From assembly GCF_034670125.1 (NCBI RefSeq), contig NZ_JAXMOC010000010.1:1-64000 (forward strand): DNA of 64,000 bases. Direction: 5' to 3'. The translations under genes and the position numbers were made by a program. The stretch comes from Maricaulis sp034670125. Lineage in GTDB: Bacteria > Pseudomonadota > Alphaproteobacteria > Caulobacterales > Maricaulaceae. Positions 53,897-63,625 of this stretch are shown piece after piece (position 1 is the stretch's first letter; every line of letters begins with the position of its first letter). Below the pieces are notes generated by a model, which saw only the letters and a program-made list of their open reading frames with translations, did no database searches and had not been told where the DNA came from.

Positions 53897-55606
53897 ATGC
53901 GTCTTGGATATCTGGCATTGGGATTGGCCGCCTTGGCGGTATCGGCGTGTTCGTCCGGCGAGGAGGTTGCCTTTGTGCCTGTGCCGGCCGGGGATCTCGT
54001 CCGTACGATCGCCCAGGGCGAGCTGGTTGGCTTCGAATCGGAACACGGCGCGTCGGCCTGGATGGCGGTGCCCTATGCCGCGCCGCCCGAGGGGGCGTTG
54101 CGCTGGCGCGCGCCGCGTCCGCCGCTGGCCTTCGAGGCACGGTTTGAGGCGCTGGAGGCCGGCGCTGTCTGTCCGCAGGTGACCAATTCCCTCAGTGCAG
54201 GCGAGGACTATGACACGGGCGTCCTGATCGGTGCCGAGGATTGCCTGACGCTGGACATCTATGCGCCGCGTGATGCGTCGCCGGACGATGAGCTGCCGGT
54301 GATGATGTGGATCCATGGCGGCGCCAATACCTGGGGCTCGTCCTCGGAATATGACGGCTCCAACCTGGCCAATGAGCGGGGCGTCATCATCGTGGCGGTG
54401 CAATACCGGCTCGGACCGCTCGGCTTTTTCGCCCATCCGGCGCTGCGGGCCGATGCGGAGATCCCGGACGATGCAGCCGGAAACTTCGCGCTGCTCGACC
54501 TGGTGGCGGCGCTGCAATGGGTCAGCGGCAATATCGAGGCCTTTGGCGGTGATGCCGGCCGGGTAACAGTGTTCGGTGAGAGCGCCGGCGCCTACAATAT
54601 CGCCGGCCTGATGGCGATGCCGCAGGCGCGCGGACTGTTCCAGGGCGCCATCATGCAGAGCGGCGGGACGGCGTCGGTGCCGCTGGATATCGCCGAGAAT
54701 GGCGGCGGTCTCGACGCGGTCGCCGGCCTGGCCGCCGGCGCGTCAATTGCCGGCCCGGATGCGACCGGGGAGGCCCTGCGTGCCGTCTCGCTGGCCGAGG
54801 TCTATGCACCCTATCGCGACGAAGACGGCGAGCTGACTTCCATGCCCCGCATGATCGAGGACGGGGTGACCTTGCGCGAAGGCGGCATCCTCGCTGCCGC
54901 CGAGGACCCGGACGGCTTCGCCCCGGTCCCGCTGATCACCGGCACCAATCGCGACGAGATGAAGCTCTATACGGTGTTTGACCCGCGCCTGACCCGGCGA
55001 CTGGGCCCACTGGTCTGGCTGCGCGACCGTGACACGTATGAGGCGGTTGTCGAATACCCCAGCCGGATGTGGCGCTACAATGCGGTGGACGCGTTGCTGG
55101 ACCGTCTGGTGGCTCATGGCCGCACGGATCTTTGGAGCTACCGTTTTGACTGGGACGAGGGTGGCTCGGTGCTGGTGACCAATACCGGCGAATTGCTGGG
55201 CGCCGCCCATGCGATGGAGATCCCGTTCGTGTTCAATCATTTCGAGTTGTTTGGCTCATTCGATCGAGTGCTGTTCAACGATCGCAATGCAGCCGGTCGT
55301 GCCGCCATTGCCGATGCCATGGGCGCGTACTGGGCGACATTTGCCGCGACCGGTCAGCCGGGTGGCGCGGCTGGCAACGGCGCGGACTGGCCGCGTTGGA
55401 ACGAGGCCGGGGCGGCCTTGCGTTTTGATACGCCTGCCGATGGCGGCGTGGCGGTTTTCGAGCGCCTGGAAAGTCCGGTCGCGATTGCCGAGGCGCTGGC
55501 GGGGGACCGGCGGATAGACGACGCCACGCGATGCGCGATTGCCAATGGCATGACAGGGCGCCAAGCTGAACTGCAACCGGCCTTCGCGGGTGTGCTCGAC
55601 TGCTGA
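53897..55606 (+). CDS. Carboxylesterase family lipoprotein
   Basis: A 569-residue type-B carboxylesterase with a lipoprotein signal (lipobox VSAC, Cys18). The oxyanion-hole segment WIHGGANTWGSS, EDCLTLDIYAP, and the nucleophile elbow FGESAGAYN are all clear. The enzyme hydrolyses carboxylic esters or amides, here in the envelope. The ATG was chosen because it opens the lipoprotein signal. The start lies downstream of a repeat-rich region. Confidence 0.9.
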   Translation: MRLGYLALGLAALAVSACSSGEEVAFVPVPAGDLVRTIAQGELVGFESEHGASAWMAVPYAAPPEGALRWRAPRPPLAFEARFEALEAGAVCPQVTNSLSAGEDYDTGVLIGAEDCLTLDIYAPRDASPDDELPVMMWIHGGANTWGSSSEYDGSNLANERGVIIVAVQYRLGPLGFFAHPALRADAEIPDDAAGNFALLDLVAALQWVSGNIEAFGGDAGRVTVFGESAGAYNIAGLMAMPQARGLFQGAIMQSGGTASVPLDIAENGGGLDAVAGLAAGASIAGPDATGEALRAVSLAEVYAPYRDEDGELTSMPRMIEDGVTLREGGILAAAEDPDGFAPVPLITGTNRDEMKLYTVFDPRLTRRLGPLVWLRDRDTYEAVVEYPSRMWRYNAVDALLDRLVAHGRTDLWSYRFDWDEGGSVLVTNTGELLGAAHAMEIPFVFNHFELFGSFDRVLFNDRNAAGRAAIADAMGAYWATFAATGQPGGAAGNGADWPRWNEAGAALRFDTPADGGVAVFERLESPVAIAEALAGDRRIDDATRCAIANGMTGRQAELQPAFAGVLDC

Positions 55607-55719
55607 GATTGCCGGTCCGGGGATCGCATTTCAGGGCAACATGCAGCTGGTCGCCCCGGCTTGTCGCGTTATGCTGATCACGGCGGGGCATTCGGCCCGG
55701 CGCTGATTCGGTGTGCGCC

Positions 55720-57594
55720 ATGGACTCACTACTCTTGCAGGCTGCGATCTATCTGGGTGCCGGTCTGATTGTCGTCCCGATCGCCCACCGGCTCGGCCTC
55801 GGCTCGGTGCTGGGCTATTTGCTGGCCGGGGTCGCGATCGCGCCCCTGCTGGAACTGGTCGGTTCCAATCCGGAAAGCGTGCAGCATTTCGCCGAGTTCG
55901 GCGTGGTGATGATGCTGTTCCTGGTCGGGCTGGAACTGCAACCACGCGTGCTCTGGAACCTGCGGGTGCGGTTGTTCGGGTTGGGCGGTCTGCAGGTCGC
56001 CGTGACCACGGCGGCGGTCGCGGCTTTTTGCCTGGTGATCGGTCTCGACTGGCGGCTGGCCATCGCGCTGGGACTGATCTTCGCGCTCTCATCAACCGCT
56101 ATCGTCCTGCAGACGCTGGGTGAGAAGGGCTGGCTGCGGACCGATGGCGGCCAGTCCGCCTTCTCGGTTCTCCTGTTCCAGGACATCGCGGTGATCCCGA
56201 TGCTGGCGCTGATGCCCTTTCTGGCGCTGCCCGATCTGGCCGGCAGTGCGACCGACATAGCCGGCCACGGCAGTGCGGACAGCACACCCTTCTCGCATCT
56301 GCCGGCCTGGGGGCAGGGTCTGGTCACGCTGGGTGTGGTTGGCGGGATCGTCCTGGGTGGACGATACCTGACCCGCCCGGCCTTCCGCATCATCGCGCGT
56401 ACCGGACAGCACGAGCTGTTCCTGTCAGCCGCCCTGTTTCTCGTGATCGGCATCGCGGTCCTGATGAGCGCCGTCGGCCTGTCTCCGGCCCTGGGCACAT
56501 TCCTCGCCGGCGTGCTGCTGGCCGAGAGCGAATACCGGCACGAGCTGGTCAGCGATCTGGACCCGTTCAAGGGGCTCCTGCTGGGCGTGTTCTTCATAAC
56601 CGTCGGCGCCGGCATGGAGTTCGAGCTGCTGGGCGCTCACCCCGGCCTGATCATCGGACTGACCCTGGCCTTGATCGGGGTAAAGGGGCTGATCTTGCTG
56701 GGGCTGGCCTTTGCCTTCCGGATGGAGGGGCGGGCGCGATGGCTGTTCACCTTCTCGCTGGCGCAGAGCGGCGAGTTCGGATTTGTCCTCCTGGCCTTCG
56801 CCAGCGGGGTTGATGTGATACCGCCGGAGATCGCCGGCATTGCCGGGCTGGTCGTCGCCCTGTCGATGATGGCGACGCCGCTGATCATGATCGTCTTTGA
56901 ACGCTGGGTCTCGCCGCGCGTGCGTCGCTCGGCCTCGCCCGAGCGCGAGGAGGACATGATCGAGGAGGAGGCTCCGGTGATTATCGCCGGGATGGGGCGG
57001 TTCGGACAGATCATCCAGCGCATGCTGGTCATGGATGGCTACAAACCGGTGGTCCTGGACAATTCCGCCGAACATATCGATGGCCTGCGCAAGTTCGGCA
57101 TCCAGGTCTATTACGGCAATGCGATGCGGCCCGGCCTGCTCGAGGCGGCAGGGATCGCCCGCGCCAAACTCCTCGTTGTCTGTACCGACAATCGTGAGCG
57201 GGCGGTCGAGCTGGTCCATCACGTCAAGCAACGCTACAGCCAGGTCTATGTGATCGCCCGGGCAGCCAGTCGGGAGCATGTCTACCAGTTGCGCGCCGCC
57301 GGCGCCGACCTCGCGATCCGCGAAATGTTCGGGTCCTCGCTCGATGCAGCACGCCGGTCGCTGGAAGTCTTGGGTGAAAGCCCGGATCGGGCCCGTCGCA
57401 AAAGCGAAGCCTTCGCCCGTCATGACGAAGAAAGCCTGCAGCAATTGTTCGAGGTCTGGGACGCCGATACCGACGTGTTCGACAATGAGGCCTACATGGA
57501 GAAGGCGCGATCGCGGGTTGTTTCGCTGGAGGAGCTCATGGCCGAGGACATCGGGGATCCGGACGAGCGACGGCCTGACGGCGCGCCGGACTGA
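55720..57594 (+). CDS. Cation:proton antiporter of the Kef/CPA2 family with RCK domain
   Basis: A 624-residue inner-membrane protein with 12 or so hydrophobic segments forming the CPA2 antiporter domain (GLGSVLGYLLAGVAIAP; ALSSTAIVLQTL; LSPALGTFLAGVLLAESEYRHEL). It is followed by a cytoplasmic TrkA-N/RCK domain (IIAGMGRFGQIIQRML). This matches KefB/KefC potassium:proton antiporters. No ancillary KefF/KefG-type gene is nearby. A GTG 9 bases upstream is an alternative start. Confidence 0.9.
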   Translation: MDSLLLQAAIYLGAGLIVVPIAHRLGLGSVLGYLLAGVAIAPLLELVGSNPESVQHFAEFGVVMMLFLVGLELQPRVLWNLRVRLFGLGGLQVAVTTAAVAAFCLVIGLDWRLAIALGLIFALSSTAIVLQTLGEKGWLRTDGGQSAFSVLLFQDIAVIPMLALMPFLALPDLAGSATDIAGHGSADSTPFSHLPAWGQGLVTLGVVGGIVLGGRYLTRPAFRIIARTGQHELFLSAALFLVIGIAVLMSAVGLSPALGTFLAGVLLAESEYRHELVSDLDPFKGLLLGVFFITVGAGMEFELLGAHPGLIIGLTLALIGVKGLILLGLAFAFRMEGRARWLFTFSLAQSGEFGFVLLAFASGVDVIPPEIAGIAGLVVALSMMATPLIMIVFERWVSPRVRRSASPEREEDMIEEEAPVIIAGMGRFGQIIQRMLVMDGYKPVVLDNSAEHIDGLRKFGIQVYYGNAMRPGLLEAAGIARAKLLVVCTDNRERAVELVHHVKQRYSQVYVIARAASREHVYQLRAAGADLAIREMFGSSLDAARRSLEVLGESPDRARRKSEAFARHDEESLQQLFEVWDADTDVFDNEAYMEKARSRVVSLEELMAEDIGDPDERRPDGAPD

Positions 57595-57608
57595 AGCCGG
57601 TGGCTCAC

Positions 57609-57627
57609 CCCTCGACGGGCGTCGGGG
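57609..57627 (+). terminator. Possible hairpin after the antiporter gene
   Basis: The stem CCC-T-CGAC/GTCG-GGG has a GGGC loop and one bulged T. It lies 14 bases after the antiporter stop. Without a T-run this is a weak candidate. Confidence 0.3.
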
Positions 57628-57692
57628 CACGGGTTACATCCGGCCGCCAAAATGATTAACGTAGGGTCGGAATGGACAGGGGCGACCGCGTG

Positions 57693-59333
57693 ATGCGACG
57701 CAGCATGATCTCATATCTGGCCGCTGGGCTGTGGCTGTTGCTGACCGGCCCTGCATTGGCCGGGGCGCAGGCTGTCGAACCGGTTGCGCCAGGCACAGGT
57801 CCCGACGCCGATATCGCCCGCGAAGCCGAGGTGGTGGCCCCCGCCGCCCCGCCGGCCCGGCCGGTCGCGGATCTCGAACGCTGGTCGGACAGGATCACCG
57901 GTTGGACCGCCGCACATCGCGAAGCCATTGCCGTTCGCCTGTTCGATGCACCCAGCCATGGACTCCCCGATCTCGACGCGCACGCGGTCGCGATCCTCGA
58001 GGGTGAGGGATCCGAGGCGGAACTCAACCGTTTGGCAGGAATGGCCTATCTGCGTTTTGCCGGCTGGCTTGAGTTCGGATTGATTGACCGGGAGACCCAG
58101 GCACTGCGTGTGTTGCTGGACGACGACGCCGAACTTCTGGTGCGGCGGCTTCGATGGGCGTTCGAGGCCGGCGATGCCGCACAGGCGATCGACGACAGCG
58201 CTCCCACCGTCCGCGATTATGATGCCCTGCGCGCGGAAATGATGCGGGTGCTCGCAGTGACACCGATCTGGCCCGGCGTTTCGACAGGACCGTCGCTCAG
58301 CCTTGGCGATCAGGGCGCGCGCGTCGACCAGTTGCGGACTCGTCTGACGGCGGAGGGCTTGCTGGATGGTGACTGGCAGGAGGGCGCGCCCTACGACCTG
58401 CGCCTGGAAACGGCCGTCCGGCGGTACCAGGGCCGGACCAATCTGGCGCCGACCGGCCGCATGGACCAGGCCACCCTGCGCCAGTTGAACCTGCCGCCGG
58501 ATCGCCGGATTGGGCAGTTGATGGCCAATCTGGAACAGCGCCGCTGGCGGACCCGCGATCTCGGGCGGCGGCATATCTGGGTCAACCTCGCCGATTTCAG
58601 GCTTGAGGCCTGGGAGGATGGTCGACTGGCCCGCGAGCACGAGGTCATGGTCGGGCGCCAGGCCAGCTCGACGCCGGAATTTTCCGAGGACATGCAGTAT
58701 ATCGTGCTCAACCCCTGGTGGGGATTGCCGGCCGGCTCGGCGCGGCCGCGCTTCCAGTCATTCCGTCGCAATCCGTCCTTGGCGCGCGAGCTCGGCTTCC
58801 GGATCTATGATCGCAGTGGCGAGGCGATCTCGGTCTACGAAATTGACTGGAGCCGGTGGGGCGGCGACTGGCCCTATCGGATGTCGCAGCCGCCCGGGGC
58901 GGACAATCCGATGGGCGAGGTCAAGTTCATTTTCCCCAACCGCTACAATGTCTACATCCATGACACGACCGAGCGCGACCAGTTCGTGCGGACGCGACGT
59001 GATTTTTCTGCCGGATGCATCCGTGTGCAGGACCCGCTGGCTCTGGCGCAATGGGTGCTTGACGGGCAGGACGGCTGGGACCGGGACCGGATCGATGCGG
59101 TGGTCGCCGGAAGCTCGCCGACCGTTGTCTGGCTGGACGACCGGATACCTGTCCATATCGCCTATTGGACCGTGGTCGGGGATGCCGACGGCCGGGTGCG
59201 TTACCTCAATGATCTCTATCACCGCGACAGCGGTGTGATCGACGCCTACCTCGCCGCCCATGATTCCCAATCCCTGCCACTGCCCACCGCAACGCGCCCG
59301 CTTTCCGGCGCGGTTGCGGTCAGTTTTGAGTAA
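57693..59333 (+). CDS. L,D-transpeptidase (YkuD/YcbB-like)
   Basis: A 546-residue periplasmic enzyme that makes 3-3 cross-links in peptidoglycan or attaches lipoproteins to it. An N-terminal signal peptide (SYLAAGLWLLLTGPALAGA) is followed by a helical region, a peptidoglycan-binding-1 domain (LRTRLTAEGLL, then VRRYQGRTNL), and the YkuD domain with NVYIHDT and the catalytic Cys in FSAGCIRV. The domain order matches YcbB/LdtD. The start at MRRSMISY keeps the signal peptide short; an in-frame ATG at 57672 adds seven residues. Confidence 0.92.
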   Translation: MRRSMISYLAAGLWLLLTGPALAGAQAVEPVAPGTGPDADIAREAEVVAPAAPPARPVADLERWSDRITGWTAAHREAIAVRLFDAPSHGLPDLDAHAVAILEGEGSEAELNRLAGMAYLRFAGWLEFGLIDRETQALRVLLDDDAELLVRRLRWAFEAGDAAQAIDDSAPTVRDYDALRAEMMRVLAVTPIWPGVSTGPSLSLGDQGARVDQLRTRLTAEGLLDGDWQEGAPYDLRLETAVRRYQGRTNLAPTGRMDQATLRQLNLPPDRRIGQLMANLEQRRWRTRDLGRRHIWVNLADFRLEAWEDGRLAREHEVMVGRQASSTPEFSEDMQYIVLNPWWGLPAGSARPRFQSFRRNPSLARELGFRIYDRSGEAISVYEIDWSRWGGDWPYRMSQPPGADNPMGEVKFIFPNRYNVYIHDTTERDQFVRTRRDFSAGCIRVQDPLALAQWVLDGQDGWDRDRIDAVVAGSSPTVVWLDDRIPVHIAYWTVVGDADGRVRYLNDLYHRDSGVIDAYLAAHDSQSLPLPTATRPLSGAVAVSFE

Positions 59334-59668
59334 CCGGGCCGCGCCCACCGTCGAAAGATGCAAACTTGCTACAGTTCCCACACCGGAATTCGACCGGTCG
59401 ATGACGGGGGTTTCTCTGTAACCTATTGATTTTCTGTAGGGTGGCGTGTGACGAGCGCAATTACGAGGGGCGAGGTGTGTCCCGTCTGCAACGGGCGCGA
59501 AATATTGCATCAAATCCTTGATTTGCCATCGTCTGGTGTAGCGCTCGCGATCTAATTGTAGTAGTGGAAATCATAGGAAACGCTCGAACGGGCAGGGTTC
59601 CTCGTGTTCGACATTCGGTCGAAGACGGTCAGTCACACCAAGGGAGCGCTGCTCCCGGAGGGGGAATG
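59334..59668. promoter_or_regulatory. Long upstream region of the OmpA-type gene
   Basis: A 335-bp region with no gene. A perfect 6-bp hairpin GGGAGC-GCT-GCTCCC (59642-59656) lies just before the GGAGG ribosome binding site (59657-59661), where it could stabilise the mRNA or affect translation. A confident promoter could not be assigned by eye. Confidence 0.5.
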
Positions 59669-60748
<1,080 letters not shown>

Positions 60749-60770
60749 TTTCGAGCGATCGCTGAACAAG

Positions 60771-60809
60771 ATGCGGCCCGGTGTTTGTCACCGGGCCGCA
60801 TTTTTTTTG
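60771..60809 (+). terminator. Rho-independent terminator of the OmpA gene
   Basis: A perfect 13-bp stem (ATGCGGCCCGGTG/CACCGGGCCGCAT) with a TTTGT loop, followed directly by eight T residues. It is the strongest intrinsic terminator in the window. Confidence 0.95.
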
Positions 60810-60863
60810 TCTTGCGTGCGAGTTTGGAATATTCGTGCACACAAATGCTGGTTTGAGGGCATG

Positions 60864-60935
60864 TTTGCGCTGATTTCCTGCTGTGCTGAGGACAGGCTTG
60901 ACCGGCCCGCCAGCGCGGTTCAAACCGACCGAAAC
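60864..60935 (+). promoter_or_regulatory. Candidate SAM-II-like riboswitch before the PLP enzyme
   Basis: The leader contains GCGCTG (60867-60872) followed by ATTT, as in SAM-II, which opens GCGCUGAUUU. A pairing CAGCGC is at 60911-60916. A GGCTTG segment and a following GTTCAAAC are similar in position to the CUUG/CAA pairing of SAM-II. However, the highly conserved GCUAAA box is not seen (GACCGAAA instead). It is placed before a methionine/cysteine-metabolism PLP gene, typical for SAM-II in alphaproteobacteria. Tentative. Confidence 0.35.
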
Positions 60936-60976
60936 CCTTTGCAGCAACAAGGCAGCGAGGTGTCGGGAGAAGAGTT

Positions 60977-62263
60977 ATGAGCAAGCCGGACAAGTCCTAT
61001 CGCAAGCGTGAAGTTGGCGGGCGCACATTGAGCCCGGAAACCCAGATGATGAGCTATGGCTATGATCCCAAGCTCTCGGAAATGTCGATCAAGCCACCGA
61101 TTTTCCTGACCTCCACCTTTGCCTTCGCCACGGCCGAGGACGGTGCGGCCTTCTTCCGTGTCACGCTGGGCCAGGCCGAGGAAGGCGATCCGGAATCTGC
61201 CGGCCTCATGTATTCGCGGTTCAACAACCCGAACATGGAAGTGCTGGAAGACCGGCTGGCGCTTTACGACGGTGCTGATGAAGCGGCCGTCTTCTCGTCG
61301 GGCATGGCGGCGATCTCGACCACCCTGATGGGCCTCGCCCATGCGGGTTCGGTCATCCTCCAGTCGACCCCGCTCTATGGCGGTACGGAAAGCCTGATCC
61401 GCAAATTCCTGCCGAACTACGGCATCAAGTCGGTCGATTTCTTTGCGGGCGCCAGCGAGGAGGAGTTGCAGGCCGCCGCCGAGGCCGCCATGGCCGAGGG
61501 CGAGGTTTCCGTCATCTACACGGAAACGCCGACCAATCCGACCAATGACCTGGTCGACCTAGCCGCCTGTCTCCGCATCGCCGACATGATCAAGGCCAAG
61601 CAGGGCAAGCGCCCATGGATTGTGGTCGACAATACCTTCCTTGGACCCGTCGGGCAGGCGCCGCTGGCGCTGGGTGCCGACGTCGTCATCTATTCACTGA
61701 CGAAATATATCGGCGGCCATTCCGATCTGATCGCCGGTTCGGCGTCGGGTTCAAGCGACGCCATGGCGCTTATCCGCGGCTTGCGCGGGTATCTGGGAAC
61801 CAACCTGGACGCCCATACCTGCTGGATGCTGCTGCGCTCGCTGGAAACCGTGAAGATCCGGATGGAAGCAGCCGCGCTCGGCGCCCGCAAGGTCGCCGAA
61901 TATCTGCGCGACCATCCCAAGGTCGGCCGGGTGCGCTATCTCGGCTTCATGGAGAAGGGCACGCGCGATGGCGACATCTTCCAGGCCCAGTCGACCAGCG
62001 CCGGTTCGACCTTTGCCTTTGATCTGGCCGACGAGAAAGCCGCCTTCCGCATGCTCAACGCGCTGCAGGTGATGAAGCTCGCCGTCAGCCTGGGCGGGAC
62101 CGAGACACTGATCTGTCACCCGGGTTCGACGACCCATCGCGGTGTCGATCCGGAGCTGCGCAAGCGGCAGGGTTTCTCTGACGGCCTGGTCCGCATCTCG
62201 GTCGGGATCGAGAATCCCGATGATCTGATCGCCGACCTCGAACAGGCCCTCCAGCACGCCTGA
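60977..62263 (+). CDS. Cystathionine gamma-synthase/methionine gamma-lyase family PLP enzyme
   Basis: A 428-residue PLP enzyme of the trans-sulfuration family. The PLP lysine is Lys243 in SLTKYIGGHSD, and the conserved segments MYSRFNNPNMEVLE and PTNPTNDLVD are present. It may act as a cystathionine gamma-synthase, methionine gamma-lyase or O-acylhomoserine sulfhydrylase; sequence alone does not choose. A GGGAGAAGAG site lies before the ATG. The leader may carry a SAM-responsive element. A GC-rich hairpin follows. Confidence 0.9.
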   Translation: MSKPDKSYRKREVGGRTLSPETQMMSYGYDPKLSEMSIKPPIFLTSTFAFATAEDGAAFFRVTLGQAEEGDPESAGLMYSRFNNPNMEVLEDRLALYDGADEAAVFSSGMAAISTTLMGLAHAGSVILQSTPLYGGTESLIRKFLPNYGIKSVDFFAGASEEELQAAAEAAMAEGEVSVIYTETPTNPTNDLVDLAACLRIADMIKAKQGKRPWIVVDNTFLGPVGQAPLALGADVVIYSLTKYIGGHSDLIAGSASGSSDAMALIRGLRGYLGTNLDAHTCWMLLRSLETVKIRMEAAALGARKVAEYLRDHPKVGRVRYLGFMEKGTRDGDIFQAQSTSAGSTFAFDLADEKAAFRMLNALQVMKLAVSLGGTETLICHPGSTTHRGVDPELRKRQGFSDGLVRISVGIENPDDLIADLEQALQHA

Positions 62264-62276
62264 TAACGCCACCATG

Positions 62277-62309
62277 CACCCCGGCCGACGCAACCTGTCG
62301 GCTGGGGTG
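62277..62309 (+). terminator. Hairpin after the PLP enzyme gene
   Basis: A 13-bp stem with one G-U pair (CACCCCGGCCGAC/GTCGGCTGGGGTG) and a 7-nt loop lies 13 bases after the stop. There is no T-run. Confidence 0.45.
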
Positions 62310-62341
62310 GACGGCCCGGTTTAAACGGCTATCACTGGCTC

Positions 62342-63613
62342 ATGCAAAACACGCTGGACCTCAATCCGGAAGAGCGCGCCGTACTCGATTGGATCGATAC
62401 GCGGGCTGACGGCATGATCGAGACCGTAAAGGCCTGGTCTGCCATTAACTCGGGCAGCCGCAACGCGGACGGCCTTGAAGCCATGCGCGCCGAGCTGGAA
62501 ACCGCCTTCGCGGCGACCGGCGGCGAAATCAGCGCGATCGAGCTGCCGCCAACAACGGTGGTCGATCCGGACGGCACCGTACGCGAGCAGGCTTTCACCC
62601 CCGCCTTTCATTGCCGGATCCGGCCGCAGGCCCCCATCCGTATCGTCATGACCGGTCACCACGACACGGTGTTCCCCGCTGGCAGCCATTTCCAGGACAC
62701 GACGCTTTGGGACAACGACACGCTCAACGGGCCAGGTGTTGCCGACATGAAGGGCGGCATTCTGGTGATGCTGCACGGCATTCTCGGTCTGGAGCGATCC
62801 CCCTGGAAGGACGAGATCGGCATTGATGTGCTGATCAGCCCGGACGAGGAAATTGGCTCGTTGGGCTCCGGTCCAATCCTGGCCGAGCTGGGGGCCGGTG
62901 CCGATATCGGCATGACCTATGAGCCCGCACTCGCCGATGGATCACTGGCCGGTGCCCGCAAGGGCTCGGGAAACTGGTCGCTGAAGGTGTCGGGCCGCTC
63001 GGCTCATGCGGGGCGCGAGCATCATCTCGGCCGCAATGCCTTGGCCGCCGCCTGCCAGTTCGGGCTGGGGCTGGACGATCTTAATGGCAAGCGCCCGGAC
63101 GTGACCTTCAACCTGGCCCGTATCGATGGTGGGGGACCGCCCAATGTCGTGCCCGACAATGCCGTCGTGCGCTTCAATGTCCGGGTCAAGACCGAGAATG
63201 ACCGCGTCTGGGTCGAGGCCGAGCTGGAACGCCTGGTCGATGAGATCCGGGTCCGCGACGGGATCGAAGCGGAACTTCATGGCGGTTTCACCCGTCCGCC
63301 CAAGCCGATGTCACCGGCCAATGCCAAGATGTTCGAATGGACCCGGGCCGCCGGAACGGCGCTGGGCCTCGACATTCGCTGGCAGGACACAGGGGGTGTC
63401 TGTGAGGGCAATAACCTGTGGGCCGCCGGTTGTCCGAATGTCGACACGCTGGGCGTTCGCGGAGCGGATATCCATTCCGACCGTGAAATCGTAAAGCTGT
63501 CCAGTTTTGCCGAGCGTGCCAAGCTCTCAGCCATTTTGCTGATGAAGTTCGCGCAAGGCCAATTCGACGCGCGGGAAGCGCGCGCGCTGGCGAAGGCCGG
63601 CCCACAAGCCTGA
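62342..63613 (+). CDS. M20 family metallopeptidase/amidohydrolase
   Basis: A 423-residue zinc hydrolase of the M20 (ArgE/DapE/carboxypeptidase G) type. Zinc-site motifs are visible: TGHHDTVFP, GPGVADMKGG and SPDEEIGS, followed by the dimerisation domain and the C-terminal zinc His. It has no signal peptide. It lies directly upstream of astA, 12 bases apart, so it may act on succinylated or acylated amino acids in the same arginine pathway; that substrate is an inference. Confidence 0.9.
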   Translation: MQNTLDLNPEERAVLDWIDTRADGMIETVKAWSAINSGSRNADGLEAMRAELETAFAATGGEISAIELPPTTVVDPDGTVREQAFTPAFHCRIRPQAPIRIVMTGHHDTVFPAGSHFQDTTLWDNDTLNGPGVADMKGGILVMLHGILGLERSPWKDEIGIDVLISPDEEIGSLGSGPILAELGAGADIGMTYEPALADGSLAGARKGSGNWSLKVSGRSAHAGREHHLGRNALAAACQFGLGLDDLNGKRPDVTFNLARIDGGGPPNVVPDNAVVRFNVRVKTENDRVWVEAELERLVDEIRVRDGIEAELHGGFTRPPKPMSPANAKMFEWTRAAGTALGLDIRWQDTGGVCEGNNLWAAGCPNVDTLGVRGADIHSDREIVKLSSFAERAKLSAILLMKFAQGQFDAREARALAKAGPQA

Positions 63614-63625
63614 TCGGGGGGAAAC

